A stretch of 49,609 nucleotides of DNA, taken from positions 2,423 through 52,031 of the forward strand of contig NZ_AYVL01000028.1 of the NCBI RefSeq assembly GCF_000502835.1. The letters are read 5' to 3'. Below the pieces are notes generated by a model that searched no databases, was not told where the DNA came from, and was given only the letters and a program-made list of their open reading frames with translations. The first letter of the stretch is position 1; every line of letters begins with the position of its first letter. Shown piece after piece: positions 15,424 through 24,261 of the stretch. Source of the stretch: Mesorhizobium sp. LSJC280B00 (GTDB lineage: Bacteria; Pseudomonadota; Alphaproteobacteria; Rhizobiales; Rhizobiaceae). The position numbers were made by a program, and so were the translations under genes.

Positions 15424-18242
15424 GTTGGCTGCCGCTCTCCTTCGGGGCGCCGATGGTGCTGTGGGGCCTGCTGGCGCTGCCGGTGATCTGGTGGCTTCTG
15501 CGGCTGACCCCGCCCAGGCCGCAAACCGAGGTGTTTCCGCCGCTCAGGATTCTCGCCCGCGTGCTGAGGCGCGAAGAAACGCCGCAGCAGAGCCCTTGGT
15601 GGCTGACGCTGCTCAGGCTGCTGATGGCCGCGCTTGTCGTGGCAGCACTTGCCGAACCGGTCTTCAATCCGCGCGAAAAGCTGCCGGCCGAGGGCGCTGC
15701 CCTGGCGCTGGTGATCGACAATGACTGGGCAAGTGCCGCCGACTGGGGCAAGCGGGTCGCCACCGCCGAGCGGCTGATCGCCGATGCCAATTCGAACGGC
15801 GTGCCGGTGCTCATCGCTTTCACCGCCGAGAAGCCGAATGCCGAGATCGGTCCCTTCGATGCCGCTGCCGCGCTCGACCGGCTGCGCGCGGCAAAGCCGC
15901 GGCCGATCCCGACCGACCGCCCCGCCGTCTATGCCCGCGTCGCTTCAGCCTTGGAGTCGCTGCCTGGCGCCAGCGTCGCGGTGCTCGCCGATGGCTTGGC
16001 GGCGCAAGGCGACGAAGCCGCCTTCAACACGTTGTTGTCGAAGAACGCGGCACGTGTTGTCTGGGCCGTCTCCGACCGGCTGTCGCTGACCGGCCTGACC
16101 GGCGCCGACAACCAGGTCGACGGCTTCGCCCTGACCGCCATCCGCGCACCGGGCGATCCGGCACCTGCACAGGTGACGGCCGGCGCCTTCGACGACAAGG
16201 GGCGCCGCATTGCCGACGCGACGCTGACCTTTGCCCCGGGCGGAACCACCGCCACCGGCACGGTGGCGGTGCCGTTCGAACTGCGTAACGACTTCGCCTA
16301 CATCGCGCTCGATGGCGAGCGCCAGGCCGGTGCCGTCCGCGTGCTCGATGAGAGCTCAAAACGCCGCCGCGTCGGGCTGTTGTCGCAGGCCGAGGCCGAC
16401 CAGGCGCAACCGCTGCTGTCGCCGCTCTACTACATCCGCCGCGCCCTGCAGCCGTTCGCCGATCTGGTCGAGCCGTCGAGCGTCGATCTCGCCGACGCCA
16501 TCCCGCAACTGCTCGACCAGAAGCCGGCGATGATCCTCATGGCCGATGTCGGCACCATTCCGGAACAAGCGCGGCAAAGGCTGGTTGACTGGGTCGACAA
16601 GGGCGGCACGCTGGTGCGTTTTGCCGGTTCGCGGCTGGCCGCTGCCGGCAATGACGACGACCTGCTGCCAGTTCGGCTGCGCACGGGCGAACGATCGCTT
16701 GGCGGCGCGCTGTCATGGACGGCGCCGCAGCCGGTCACCGAATTCCCGAAAACCGGTCCCTTCGCCGACCTCGCGCCGCCCACCGAGGTCACCGTCACCA
16801 GGCAGGTGCTGGCCGAACCGACGCCCGACATCGTCGAGCGCACCTGGGCCACGCTTGCCGACGGTACGCCGCTGGTGACCGGGATGAAGAAGGACAAGGG
16901 CACCCTCGTACTGTTCCACGTCACCCCCGAGGCGACGTGGTCCAACCTGCCGATCTCCGGCAGCTTCGTCGAGATGCTGCGGCGCATCGTGCAATTGTCG
17001 CGCAACCAGGGCGCGGCTGTCGCCAATGCCGAGGCCGCCGCCACGTCGCTGGCACCCTATCGTATGATCGCCGCCGACGGCACGCTGGTGCCGCCGACGC
17101 CGGATGCCAGGCCGCTGGTGCCCGGCGCCGGCCCGCTGCCGGTGACGCTGGAAAACCCGCCCGGCCTCTACGGCTCCGAGACAGGAGTGTTCGCTCACAA
17201 TCTGCTCGGCGGCGACAGCGCATTCAGGCCGCTGGCCCGGCCTGAAATCACGGTGCCGGTCACCACCATCCAGTATGCCTTCGACGAGCAGCACAACCTC
17301 AAAGGTCCGCTTGTCACGGCCGCCCTGGTGCTGATGGTGCTCGACACGCTTGCCGTATTCTGGATGGGCGGCCTGTTGTCGCGCCGGCCGCGCCGTGCCG
17401 GCGCTGCGGCGACGGCAGCCGTCCTGCTGATTGCGCTCGGCGCCTTGATTGGCCACGCGGACGTCGCGCGTGCCGACGACGCCAAACCGGGAGATACGGA
17501 GGCGATCGGGGACATTTCAAAGACCCGGATCGCCTACGTGCTGACCGGCGAGCCGGGTGTCGATTCGATCAGCCGCGCCGGGCTCGAAGGCCTGACCCGC
17601 TTTCTTATCGAAAAAACCGCGCTCGAACCCGGAGCACCGGCCGGCGTCGACATCTCGAAGGACGAACTTTCCTTCTATCCGCTGATCTACTGGCCGATCG
17701 ATCCCTCGGCCCCGCTGCCCAGCGAGGCCGCCATCGCCCGCATCGACGCCTACATGCAGCAGGGCGGAACGGTCTTGTTCGACACCCGAGACCAGTTCGC
17801 CAATGGTATTGGTGCGGATTCGACCAGCCCGGCGACGGAGCGGCTGCGCGACATCCTCGGCAACCTCAACGTGCCACCGCTGGAGCCGGTGCCGTCGGAC
17901 CACGTGCTGACCAAATCCTTCTACATCCTTCCGGAGTTTCCTGGCCGTTTTGCCGGCAGCCCGCTTTGGGTCGAGGCATCGCTCGAAGCCAGCAACACCG
18001 AGAACCGCCCGGTGCGCACCGGCGACGGCGTTTCGCCGATCATGATCACCGCCAATGATTTCGCCGGCGCTTGGGCCGTCGACGAGAATGGCGACCCGCT
18101 ATTGCCGACGGTGCCTTCGGATCCGATGCAGCGCATCTATGCGCTGCGCGCCGGCGTCAACATCATGATGTATATGCTGACCGGCAACTACAAATCCGAC
18201 CAGGTGCACGTCCCGGTGCTGCTCGAACGGTTGGGGCAATAG
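15420..18242 (+). CDS. BatA-like N-terminal plus DUF4159 membrane protein
   Basis: This is a 940-residue membrane protein. The N-terminus (LSFGAPMVLWGLLALPVIWW then WLLRLTPPRPQTEVFPPLRI) is the aerotolerance-regulator/BatA-type two-helix module. A large periplasmic or cytoplasmic middle follows. A further pair of hydrophobic segments lies near residues 625-680 (AALVLMVLDTLAVFWMGG and AAVLLIALGALIGHADVARA). The C-terminal domain (residues about 700-940, KTRIAYVLTGEPGVDSISRA and the IYWPIDPSAPLPS region) matches DUF4159. The start ATG overlaps the previous stop as ATGA. A longer start at 15300 lies wholly inside the DUF58 gene and is rejected. Confidence 0.9.
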   Translation: MSWLPLSFGAPMVLWGLLALPVIWWLLRLTPPRPQTEVFPPLRILARVLRREETPQQSPWWLTLLRLLMAALVVAALAEPVFNPREKLPAEGAALALVIDNDWASAADWGKRVATAERLIADANSNGVPVLIAFTAEKPNAEIGPFDAAAALDRLRAAKPRPIPTDRPAVYARVASALESLPGASVAVLADGLAAQGDEAAFNTLLSKNAARVVWAVSDRLSLTGLTGADNQVDGFALTAIRAPGDPAPAQVTAGAFDDKGRRIADATLTFAPGGTTATGTVAVPFELRNDFAYIALDGERQAGAVRVLDESSKRRRVGLLSQAEADQAQPLLSPLYYIRRALQPFADLVEPSSVDLADAIPQLLDQKPAMILMADVGTIPEQARQRLVDWVDKGGTLVRFAGSRLAAAGNDDDLLPVRLRTGERSLGGALSWTAPQPVTEFPKTGPFADLAPPTEVTVTRQVLAEPTPDIVERTWATLADGTPLVTGMKKDKGTLVLFHVTPEATWSNLPISGSFVEMLRRIVQLSRNQGAAVANAEAAATSLAPYRMIAADGTLVPPTPDARPLVPGAGPLPVTLENPPGLYGSETGVFAHNLLGGDSAFRPLARPEITVPVTTIQYAFDEQHNLKGPLVTAALVLMVLDTLAVFWMGGLLSRRPRRAGAAATAAVLLIALGALIGHADVARADDAKPGDTEAIGDISKTRIAYVLTGEPGVDSISRAGLEGLTRFLIEKTALEPGAPAGVDISKDELSFYPLIYWPIDPSAPLPSEAAIARIDAYMQQGGTVLFDTRDQFANGIGADSTSPATERLRDILGNLNVPPLEPVPSDHVLTKSFYILPEFPGRFAGSPLWVEASLEASNTENRPVRTGDGVSPIMITANDFAGAWAVDENGDPLLPTVPSDPMQRIYALRAGVNIMMYMLTGNYKSDQVHVPVLLERLGQ

Positions 18243-18245
18243 ACC

Positions 18246-20333
18246 ATGAACTGGTCGCTCGCCTTCGAACCGCTCATCACCTGGCCGCTGCTCGCCGTGG
18301 TTCCGGTGCCGCTGCTGCTGCTGTCCCTCGCCGGCCTTTGGTTTCGCCAGCGCGGCGCGGTCTTCCGCCTGGCAGCCCTGATTGCGCTGGCTGCGGCGCT
18401 GCTCAATCCGGTGTTCCTCGACGAAGAGCGCGAGCCGCTGAAAAGCATCGTCGCCGTCGTCGTCGATCGCAGCCAGAGCCAGGATATAGGCGACCGCACC
18501 AAGCAGACAGATGCGGCATTGGCCGGGCTTCAGCAGCGTCTCGGCCGCTTCAAGCAGTTCGACGTCCGTGTCGTCGAGGCCGGCAAGTCCGAAGCCGCCG
18601 ACGAGCGCACCGAGACGCGGTTGTTTTCCTCGCTCGAAAATGCTTTCCGCGACGTGCCGCCATCGCGCATCGGCGGCGCCGTCATGATCACCGATGGCGA
18701 GGTGCATGACGCGCCGCTTGGCGCACCTGACTTCAATGCCCCGCTGCATGCGCTGATTACCGGCAACGAGCATGAGAAGGATCGCCGCATCCGCTTCGAG
18801 AATGCGCCGCGCTTCGGCCTCGTTGGCAAGCCGCTCGACATGACCTATCGCGTCATCGCCACCAACAACGAAACCGGCCCGGTCGATGTCCGCGTATCGG
18901 TCAACGGCGAGCAGGTATCGGTCGAGCACGCCAACATCGGCCAGGCGATGCCGCTGCAGGTGACCATTCCCAGCGCCGGGCGCAACATCGTCGAACTCGC
19001 CATCAACCACGAGCCGGGCGAACTCACCGACACCAACAACCGCGCCATCGCGCTGATCGACGGCATCCGCGAAAATCTGCGCGTGCTGCTTGTTTCCGGC
19101 GAACCGCATGCCGGCGAGCGCACCTGGCGCAATTTGCTGAAATCCGACGCTTCGGTCGACCTCGTGCACTTCACCATCCTGCGCCCGCCGGAAAAGCAGG
19201 ACGGCACGCCGATCAACGAATTGTCGCTGATCGCCTTCCCGACGCGCGAGCTGTTCGTCGAGAAGATCAAGGATTTCGACCTGATCATCTTCGACCGCTA
19301 TCAGCACCGCGACGTGCTGCCAATCCTCTATTACGACTACATCTCCGAGTATGTCGAAAAGGGCGGCGCGCTACTGATCGCGGCAGGCCCCGAATATGCC
19401 GGCGAAAGCTCGATCGCCCGCACGCCGCTGATGTCGGCGCTGCCGGCAATGCCGACCGGCGAGGTCATCGACAAGGCCTTCTATCCGCGCCTCACCGATA
19501 CCGGCCAGCGTCATCCGGTAACGCGCGGGCTCGATGGCTCCGCGACCGAGCCGCCGCACTGGAGCCGCTGGTTCCGCACCATCGGCGTTGAGAACCCCGA
19601 GGGCGAGGTGGTGATGAAGGGCGCCGACAACCGGCCGCTGCTGCTGCTCGATCGCAAGGGCGAAGGCCGCGTCGGCATGCTTCTGTCCGACCAGGGCTGG
19701 CTGTGGGCGCGCGGCTTCGAGGGCGGTGGCCCCCACGTCCAACTCTACCGGCGCATCGCCCACTGGCTGATGAAGGAGCCCGAACTCGAGGAAGAGCGGC
19801 TGACCGCCGACGGCCGCGGCATGGTGCTGGAAATCCGCCGCCAGACGATGAGCGACGACCCCGGCCCGGCGCAAGTCATCACGCCGTCCGGCAAGGCACT
19901 GATCGTCAGGCTCGAGAAATCCGAACCAGGCGTCTTCCTCGGCAGCGTCGAGACCAGCGAAATCGGTCTCTATCAGGTCGGCAATGGCGACCTGACGGCA
20001 TTGGCCCATGTCGGGCCGGTCAACGCGCCGGAATTCACCGACGTCGTCTCCACCGAGAACCGGCTCAAACCACCGGCTGAGGCAACCGGCGGCAGCGTTC
20101 GCCGGCTGGCGCCGGCCTCGGCACTTGGCACTCTCACCAGCACGGTCACGCTGCCCTCGATCGTTCCGGTCCGTTCCTCGGGCGCTGCCTCCGGCGATGA
20201 CTGGATCGGCCTGCGCACCACCGACGACAGCGTACTCAAGGCCGTCTCGCGCGTGCCGCTGTTCGGCGGCTTCTTGGGGCTCGGCCTGCTGCTTCTGGCG
20301 ATGGGCTCGATGTGGTACCGCGAAGGGCGGTAA
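18246..20333 (+). CDS. VWA-like / glutamine amidotransferase-like membrane protein
   Basis: This is a 695-residue membrane protein that closes the moxR operon, three bases after the previous stop. Two N-terminal helices (LLAVVPVPLLLLSLAGLWF and LAALIALAAALLNPVFL) are followed by a VWA-like segment with the MIDAS motif DRSQS (AVVVDRSQS). The middle has a class-I glutamine amidotransferase-like fold (VLLVSGEPHAGERTWRNLL, KGGALLIAAGPEYAG) without an obvious catalytic triad. A last helix near the C-terminus (FGGFLGLGLLLLAMGSMWY) anchors it. It resembles the final gene of moxR-DUF58-BatA clusters. The role is probably in envelope integrity or chaperoning, by inference. Confidence 0.88.
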   Translation: MNWSLAFEPLITWPLLAVVPVPLLLLSLAGLWFRQRGAVFRLAALIALAAALLNPVFLDEEREPLKSIVAVVVDRSQSQDIGDRTKQTDAALAGLQQRLGRFKQFDVRVVEAGKSEAADERTETRLFSSLENAFRDVPPSRIGGAVMITDGEVHDAPLGAPDFNAPLHALITGNEHEKDRRIRFENAPRFGLVGKPLDMTYRVIATNNETGPVDVRVSVNGEQVSVEHANIGQAMPLQVTIPSAGRNIVELAINHEPGELTDTNNRAIALIDGIRENLRVLLVSGEPHAGERTWRNLLKSDASVDLVHFTILRPPEKQDGTPINELSLIAFPTRELFVEKIKDFDLIIFDRYQHRDVLPILYYDYISEYVEKGGALLIAAGPEYAGESSIARTPLMSALPAMPTGEVIDKAFYPRLTDTGQRHPVTRGLDGSATEPPHWSRWFRTIGVENPEGEVVMKGADNRPLLLLDRKGEGRVGMLLSDQGWLWARGFEGGGPHVQLYRRIAHWLMKEPELEEERLTADGRGMVLEIRRQTMSDDPGPAQVITPSGKALIVRLEKSEPGVFLGSVETSEIGLYQVGNGDLTALAHVGPVNAPEFTDVVSTENRLKPPAEATGGSVRRLAPASALGTLTSTVTLPSIVPVRSSGAASGDDWIGLRTTDDSVLKAVSRVPLFGGFLGLGLLLLAMGSMWYREGR

Positions 20334-20343
20334 CGCGGTTTAT

Positions 20344-20490
20344 CTTTCTCCCCTTGTGGGAGAAGGTGGATTGGCGCGCAGCGCCAAGACGGTTGAGGGG
20401 TGCTGGACGGAGTGCAGGTGATGCCAAGCTGGAACACCCCTCATCCGACCGAGCTTCGCTCGGCCACCTTCCCCCACAAGGGGAGAAGGA
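20344..20490. repeat. RIME-like palindromic repeat, family A copy 1
   Basis: An intergenic element bounded by complementary arms, CTCCCCTTGTGGGAGAAGG on the left and its near reverse complement (CCCACAAGGGGAGAAGGA) on the right. An internal block beginning CAAGCTGGAACACCCCTCAT and ending in the self-complementary GAGCTTCGCTC recurs almost unchanged at 33209-33275. It fills the gap between the convergent VWA and clpS genes and could act as a bidirectional terminator. Confidence 0.88.
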
Positions 20491-20505
20491 AGAAAGCGAG
20501 CCGCC

Positions 20506-20811
20506 CTACTCCTCCGGCTCCGTCGTGAACATCAGCGGGTAGCCCTTGGCCTTGCCGGCATCGGTTGCCCGCGCCGCCTTGGTCTCGGCGACATCCCTGG
20601 TGAAGACGGCGACAACGCAGACGCCGCGCCGGTGCGCGGTGATCATTATCCTATGCGCCTGGTCTTCGCTGAGCTTGAACTCGGCCTTCAGCACCGTCAC
20701 GACAAACTCGCGCGGAGTGAAATCGTCATTGACCAGGATGACCTTGTAGAGCTTCGGCCGTTCGACCTTCGGCTTCGTGCTGGTACGGGGTTTTGTCGTG
20801 ATTTCAGGCAT
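20506..20811 (-). CDS. clpS: ATP-dependent Clp protease adaptor ClpS
   Basis: This is a 101-residue ClpS starting MPEITTKPRTSTKPKVERPK. The core shows YKVILVNDDFTPREFVVTVL, the N-end-rule binding residues in the NDD/T region, and AHRIMITAHRRGVCVVAVF. ClpS binds the ClpA N-domain and delivers substrates with destabilising N-terminal residues. The usual length (about 105) supports the ATG at 20811. An in-frame ATG at 20847 would add 12 residues. Neither has a strong Shine-Dalgarno sequence. clpA is not in the window. The rhizobial gene may be the ClpS1-type adaptor. Confidence 0.95.
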   Translation of the reverse strand: MPEITTKPRTSTKPKVERPKLYKVILVNDDFTPREFVVTVLKAEFKLSEDQAHRIMITAHRRGVCVVAVFTRDVAETKAARATDAGKAKGYPLMFTTEPEE

Positions 20812-20998
20812 TGGACCGGCAATTGCGTACGACAGCTTTGCGGTCATTTTGACATGGGCAAAAGCGGTCGTCCATTCAACCGCGCGCGATCGGCTTTCCC
20901 GGCAGGCGCAGTTCAAAAGTCCGTGCCTATGTGGGAACTGCCGTCTGGCGTTCAACGGGGGGTGTGGGCCGGGACTGGCCCTACTGTCTGCACGCAAC

Positions 20999-21040
20999 AA
21001 AAAAGACGACCGCTCCAGGCAAATCGCAACTGGAGCGGTC
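20999..21040 (-). terminator. Rho-independent terminator for the minus-strand small exported gene
   Basis: GACCGCTCCAG (21008-21018) and CTGGAGCGGTC (21030-21040) form a perfect 11-bp stem with an 11-base loop. On the minus strand it is followed by GTC and six T residues (20999-21004). It lies 30 bases beyond the stop of the gene at 21070 and isolates it from clpS. Confidence 0.9.
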
Positions 21041-21069
21041 TTCTCATAGGGTAGAAAGATGTCGCTTGA

Positions 21070-21285
21070 TCAGGCCTTCGGAGTTGCCTTGACCGCGTGC
21101 TTCTTGTGCTTCTTGACGGTCTTCTTGGCAGCGACCTTCTTCACGGCCTTGGCCGGCGCAGCGGTCGTCGTTGTCGTCGCAGCCGCGGTGGTGGTCGCGG
21201 CATTGGCGCTGCTGGCGCCGAGAACCGGCATCGAGACGGCCAGCGCGATGGCGAGACCGAGGGCGGAGAGGAGGGACTTTTTCAT
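21070..21285 (-). CDS. Small Ala/Thr/Lys-rich exported protein
   Basis: This is a 71-residue protein with a signal peptide (MKKSLLSALGLAIALAVSMP, cleavage probably after ANA). The mature part has a Thr/Ala-rich stretch followed by a strongly basic tail (KKVAAKKTVKKHKKHAVKA). It has no aromatic residues in the mature part and is likely disordered. Similar short Lys/Ala-rich exported proteins are frequent in Mesorhizobium and have no known role. Binding to envelope polyanions would be a guess. A strong terminator follows it, which supports real expression. Confidence 0.75.
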   Translation of the reverse strand: MKKSLLSALGLAIALAVSMPVLGASSANAATTTAAATTTTTAAPAKAVKKVAAKKTVKKHKKHAVKATPKA

Positions 21286-21319
21286 GGCTTCACTTCCTTT
21301 TTGTGCAGATCGGATTGTG

Positions 21320-21664
21320 TCACTGAACGGGATCGATCGGTGTCACTCCAAGCAGCTTCAAAGCATTCGCGAGCATCCGGATTCCCTGTGCCTGTTTCTT
21401 GTTGGCGCAGAACCGGTTTCCCTTTCTTTGAAGTGCTTTCGCAGCGGTGACCTGCGTTGCCGCGGCATGGGTTTCGAGGGCTTCGTCAAACTGGCGGTTC
21501 AGATCGATGCAACGCTCGCTGCGGGTGGTCGCCACCTTTGCATCGGCCGCCTTTGCATTGGCCACCTTCGCATCGGCCAGTTTTGCATCGGCATGTTCGA
21601 CCGCGGCCGTGACGAGCGAAATGGAAAGCAACGCACCCATCAGACTGATCGAGAACCTTTGCAT
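21320..21664 (-). CDS. Exported protein with tandem ADAK pentapeptides
   Basis: This is a 114-residue protein starting at ATG 21664 (MQRFSISLMGALLSISLVTA), with a signal peptide ending near VEHA. Residues 25-44 are four tandem copies of a five-residue unit (ADAKL, ADAKV, ANAKA, ADAKV). The remainder is a small helical domain with two cysteines (SERCIDLNRQ and NRFCANKKQ) that could pair in the periplasm. No family is recognised. A longer open frame to 21991 runs across the promoter region of the divergent response regulator and is rejected. It lies 34 bases upstream of the other small exported gene on the same strand. Confidence 0.7.
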   Translation of the reverse strand: MQRFSISLMGALLSISLVTAAVEHADAKLADAKVANAKAADAKVATTRSERCIDLNRQFDEALETHAAATQVTAAKALQRKGNRFCANKKQAQGIRMLANALKLLGVTPIDPVQ

Positions 21665-21901
21665 TGGTCTGTCCGTAATCCCGTAACGCGTGTCGCAGCC
21701 GATGACCTGACCGCCACGGCACCACTTATGCCTTTGATTTTTTTCGGCAGTTTTTCCGGATTGTAGAATTTTGTTTCTGGATTGTTTCTGGGCAGCCCAG
21801 ATCGGGCCGCCGATCTCCACTGGCCAACTTATGGCCTGAATTCTATCGTCTGGCTGACGGCCGAAGCAGCGCTTGGGCGATCCACAAATGACAGGTTCCC
21901 T

Positions 21902-22618
21902 GTGAAATCCGACCCCCACATACTGATCGTCGACGACGACAAGGGCATTCGCGACCTCCTTCAGGAATTTTTCCAGAAGCGAGGGCTGCATACATCAGTC
22001 GCCGCCGACGGCACCGAGATGGAGACCATCCTGCGCCGCGCCCAGGTCGACCTGATCGTCCTGGACGTCATGCTGCCCGGCAAGAGCGGGCTGGAGCTCT
22101 GCCGCGAGTTGCGCGCCAATTATTCGACGCCGATCATCATGCTGACCGCGGTTACCGAAACTACCGACCGGGTGGTTGGGCTGGAGATGGGCGCCGACGA
22201 CTACGTGCCGAAACCCTTCGATCCGCGCGAGCTGCTCGCACGCATTCGTGCCGTCTTGAGACGCAATGGCGCCGCCGAACCGCGACGCGCCGCCTCGCGG
22301 CAGATCTACCATTTCGCCGGCTGGACGATGGACTGTTCGCGCCGCGGGCTGATGGCGCCCGGCGACGTCAGGATCGAGCTGACGATGGCCGAATTCAATC
22401 TCCTGCAGACCTTCGTCAAGAGCGCGCAGCGCGTACTGAGCCGCGAGCAGCTGATCGAGCTGTCCGGCGGCGACAGCGGCTACAGCTTCGACCGCAGCGT
22501 CGACATTCTGGTCAGCCGGCTGCGGCGCAAGATGGAGGACGACCCGAAAACGCCGAAGCTGATCCTGACCGTGCGCAGCGGCGGCTACCAGTTCCTGCCT
22601 GAGACGACCTCCGAATGA
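21902..22618 (+). CDS. OmpR-family response regulator
   Basis: This is a two-domain response regulator of 238 residues. The receiver domain begins HILIVDDDKGIRDLL and has the phospho-acceptor Asp55 in LIVLDVMLPGKSG and Lys in YVPKPFDPREL. The C-terminal winged helix shows LTMAEFNLLQTFVKSAQRVL and SVDILVSRLRRKMEDDP. I place the start at GTG 21902 (MKSDPHILIVDD); the open frame upstream is unlike the family and has no better start. It overlaps the downstream kinase gene by four bases (ATGA), so they form a cognate pair. Target genes are unknown; the divergent exported-protein gene is an obvious candidate. Confidence 0.93.
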   Translation: MKSDPHILIVDDDKGIRDLLQEFFQKRGLHTSVAADGTEMETILRRAQVDLIVLDVMLPGKSGLELCRELRANYSTPIIMLTAVTETTDRVVGLEMGADDYVPKPFDPRELLARIRAVLRRNGAAEPRRAASRQIYHFAGWTMDCSRRGLMAPGDVRIELTMAEFNLLQTFVKSAQRVLSREQLIELSGGDSGYSFDRSVDILVSRLRRKMEDDPKTPKLILTVRSGGYQFLPETTSE

Positions 22619-24024
22619 GACGCATCCTGCCGCAAACGCTGCCGGTCTGGGTGCTGCTCATCGTCATCGCCGGCCTGCTGATCAGCCAGATCGCGACCCT
22701 TTACATCGTTTCGCGCGACCGTGCCGCCGCCAATGACGTCGTCGATCTCTACCGGCTGAACGACCGCGCCTTCTCGCTGGTGCAGCTGATGCATGATGCT
22801 ACGCCGGAACAGCGCAAGGCGACGGCCTCCGGCCTGTTCAACGCCACTTATGCGCTCACCGTCTCCGACACGCCCGCCGTTACTTCGTCGATAGCCGGCG
22901 ACGACGAACTGGCCGAATTGGAAGACATATTGGTCGGTCGGCTATCGAAGTTCGGCATCACCGACGCGCGGGTCCGCCGCGACCCGGCAACGCACGAAGC
23001 CGACGCTCCCGGTGGGACGGTCGCCGGTCCCGATATCGGCCAGGTCGAGCGCGACCTGCTGGTGCTGGCGGCCGATTTCGCCCAGAGCGACAAGCTGACC
23101 GCTTCGCTTCGCTTTGCCGACGGCCAATGGCTGAACTTCACCGAGCCGAACACACCGGCCGGACCGATACTGAGCTTCGATAGCCTGCCGCTCTATGCCT
23201 TGATCGCCGGGCTGGTGGTGGCTTCCTCGATCTGGTCGCTGCGCCGGCTGACGGCGCCCTACCGGATGATGGAGACCGCGGTGAAGCGGATCGGCGAGGA
23301 CCTGAAAAGCCCGCCGATCGCCGAGAGCGGCAGCCGCGAGGTGCGTACCGCGGCAAAGGCGGTCAATGCCATGCAGGCGAGGCTGCGCGCCTACGTCGAG
23401 GACCGCGAGCATCTTGCGGCCGCACTGGCGCACGACCTGCGCACGCCGCTGACCAGGATGCGGCTGCGCCTCGAACTGCTGAGGAATTCGTCCGTGCGCG
23501 CCGCACTGGCGCACGACCTCGCCGACATCGAAGGCATTGCCAGCTCGGTCATCGACTTCGCCACTTTCGAGGTGACCGAGGAGAAGAGCGAGAGGATCGA
23601 TTTCTGGTCGCTGGTAGAATCGATCGCCGACGGCTTCGACGAGGTCTCCTTCGACAATGAGGACGCGCGCTCGCGCGGCCTGATCTGCGTCGCGCGGCCG
23701 GTCGCGCTACGGCGCTGTGTCACCAACCTCGTCCAGAACGCGGTGACCTATGGCAAGAGGGCGCATCTCAGCCTGCGTCAATCAGGCAAGACAATCACGC
23801 TGGCGATCCATGACGAGGGTCCGGGCATACCGCAAGCCGAGCTCGACGCCGTGTTCGGCTCGTTCGTGCGCCTGGAACAGTCGCGCAACCGTCAGACCGG
23901 CGGCCTCGGCCTCGGCTTGACCATCGCCCGCAACATCGCCCGTAGCGCCGGCGGCGAAGTCAGCCTGTCCAACCATCCCGATGGCGGCCTGATGACGGAG
24001 CTGCGCCTGCCGCTGGCGGTTTAG
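22615..24024 (+). CDS. Sensor histidine kinase (EnvZ-like)
   Basis: This is a 469-residue membrane kinase. A first transmembrane helix (VWVLLIVIAGLLISQIATLY) and a second near residues 188-206 (LPLYALIAGLVVASSIWSL) enclose a periplasmic sensor of about 150 residues. A HAMP segment follows, then the H-box LAHDLRTPLTRMRLRLE with His273, and the ATPase domain with N-box LVQNAVTYGKRA, DEGPGIP and GGLGLGLTIARNIA. It should phosphorylate the upstream regulator. The signal is unknown, since the sensor region matches nothing I recognise. Confidence 0.92.
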   Translation: MRRILPQTLPVWVLLIVIAGLLISQIATLYIVSRDRAAANDVVDLYRLNDRAFSLVQLMHDATPEQRKATASGLFNATYALTVSDTPAVTSSIAGDDELAELEDILVGRLSKFGITDARVRRDPATHEADAPGGTVAGPDIGQVERDLLVLAADFAQSDKLTASLRFADGQWLNFTEPNTPAGPILSFDSLPLYALIAGLVVASSIWSLRRLTAPYRMMETAVKRIGEDLKSPPIAESGSREVRTAAKAVNAMQARLRAYVEDREHLAAALAHDLRTPLTRMRLRLELLRNSSVRAALAHDLADIEGIASSVIDFATFEVTEEKSERIDFWSLVESIADGFDEVSFDNEDARSRGLICVARPVALRRCVTNLVQNAVTYGKRAHLSLRQSGKTITLAIHDEGPGIPQAELDAVFGSFVRLEQSRNRQTGGLGLGLTIARNIARSAGGEVSLSNHPDGGLMTELRLPLAV

Positions 24025-24056
24025 CTTGCGGTATCGGGCTAAGCCGGCGTTCCTTC

Positions 24057-24214
24057 GCGCCCCCTCTGTTCTGCTGGACACCTCCTCCACAGGTGGGGAG
24101 ATTGGCCGTCGTCGCCGATTTGGCCAATTACAAACGTTGGAATGTGAGAGCCGTCCTCGAAACCGCCGATCTCCCCCCAAGTGGGAGAGATGTCCGACAG
24201 GACAGAGGGGCGCG
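24057..24214. repeat. RIME-like palindromic repeat, family B copy 1
   Basis: A segment of about 158 bases whose ends are inverted repeats: GCGCCCCCTCTGTTCTGCTG at the left, and the imperfect reverse complement (CAGGACAGAGGGGCGC) at the right. Secondary arms are built on GGGGAGATTGG and CCGATCTCCCCCC. A close relative lies at 48821-48970, and both are preceded by TCCTTC. It separates the kinase gene from the convergent choV and may terminate both. Confidence 0.85.
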
Positions 24215-24261
24215 CGACAGAACTCGGCGTTTGGTCTTGGTTCTCTCCCCAAGGAGAAAAA

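Noticed and set aside
18099..19307. Minus-strand open frame of about 402 residues inside the VWA-like gene
   Set aside because: It is the antisense shadow of a gene with clear domain content and operon context. The translation shows no family features.
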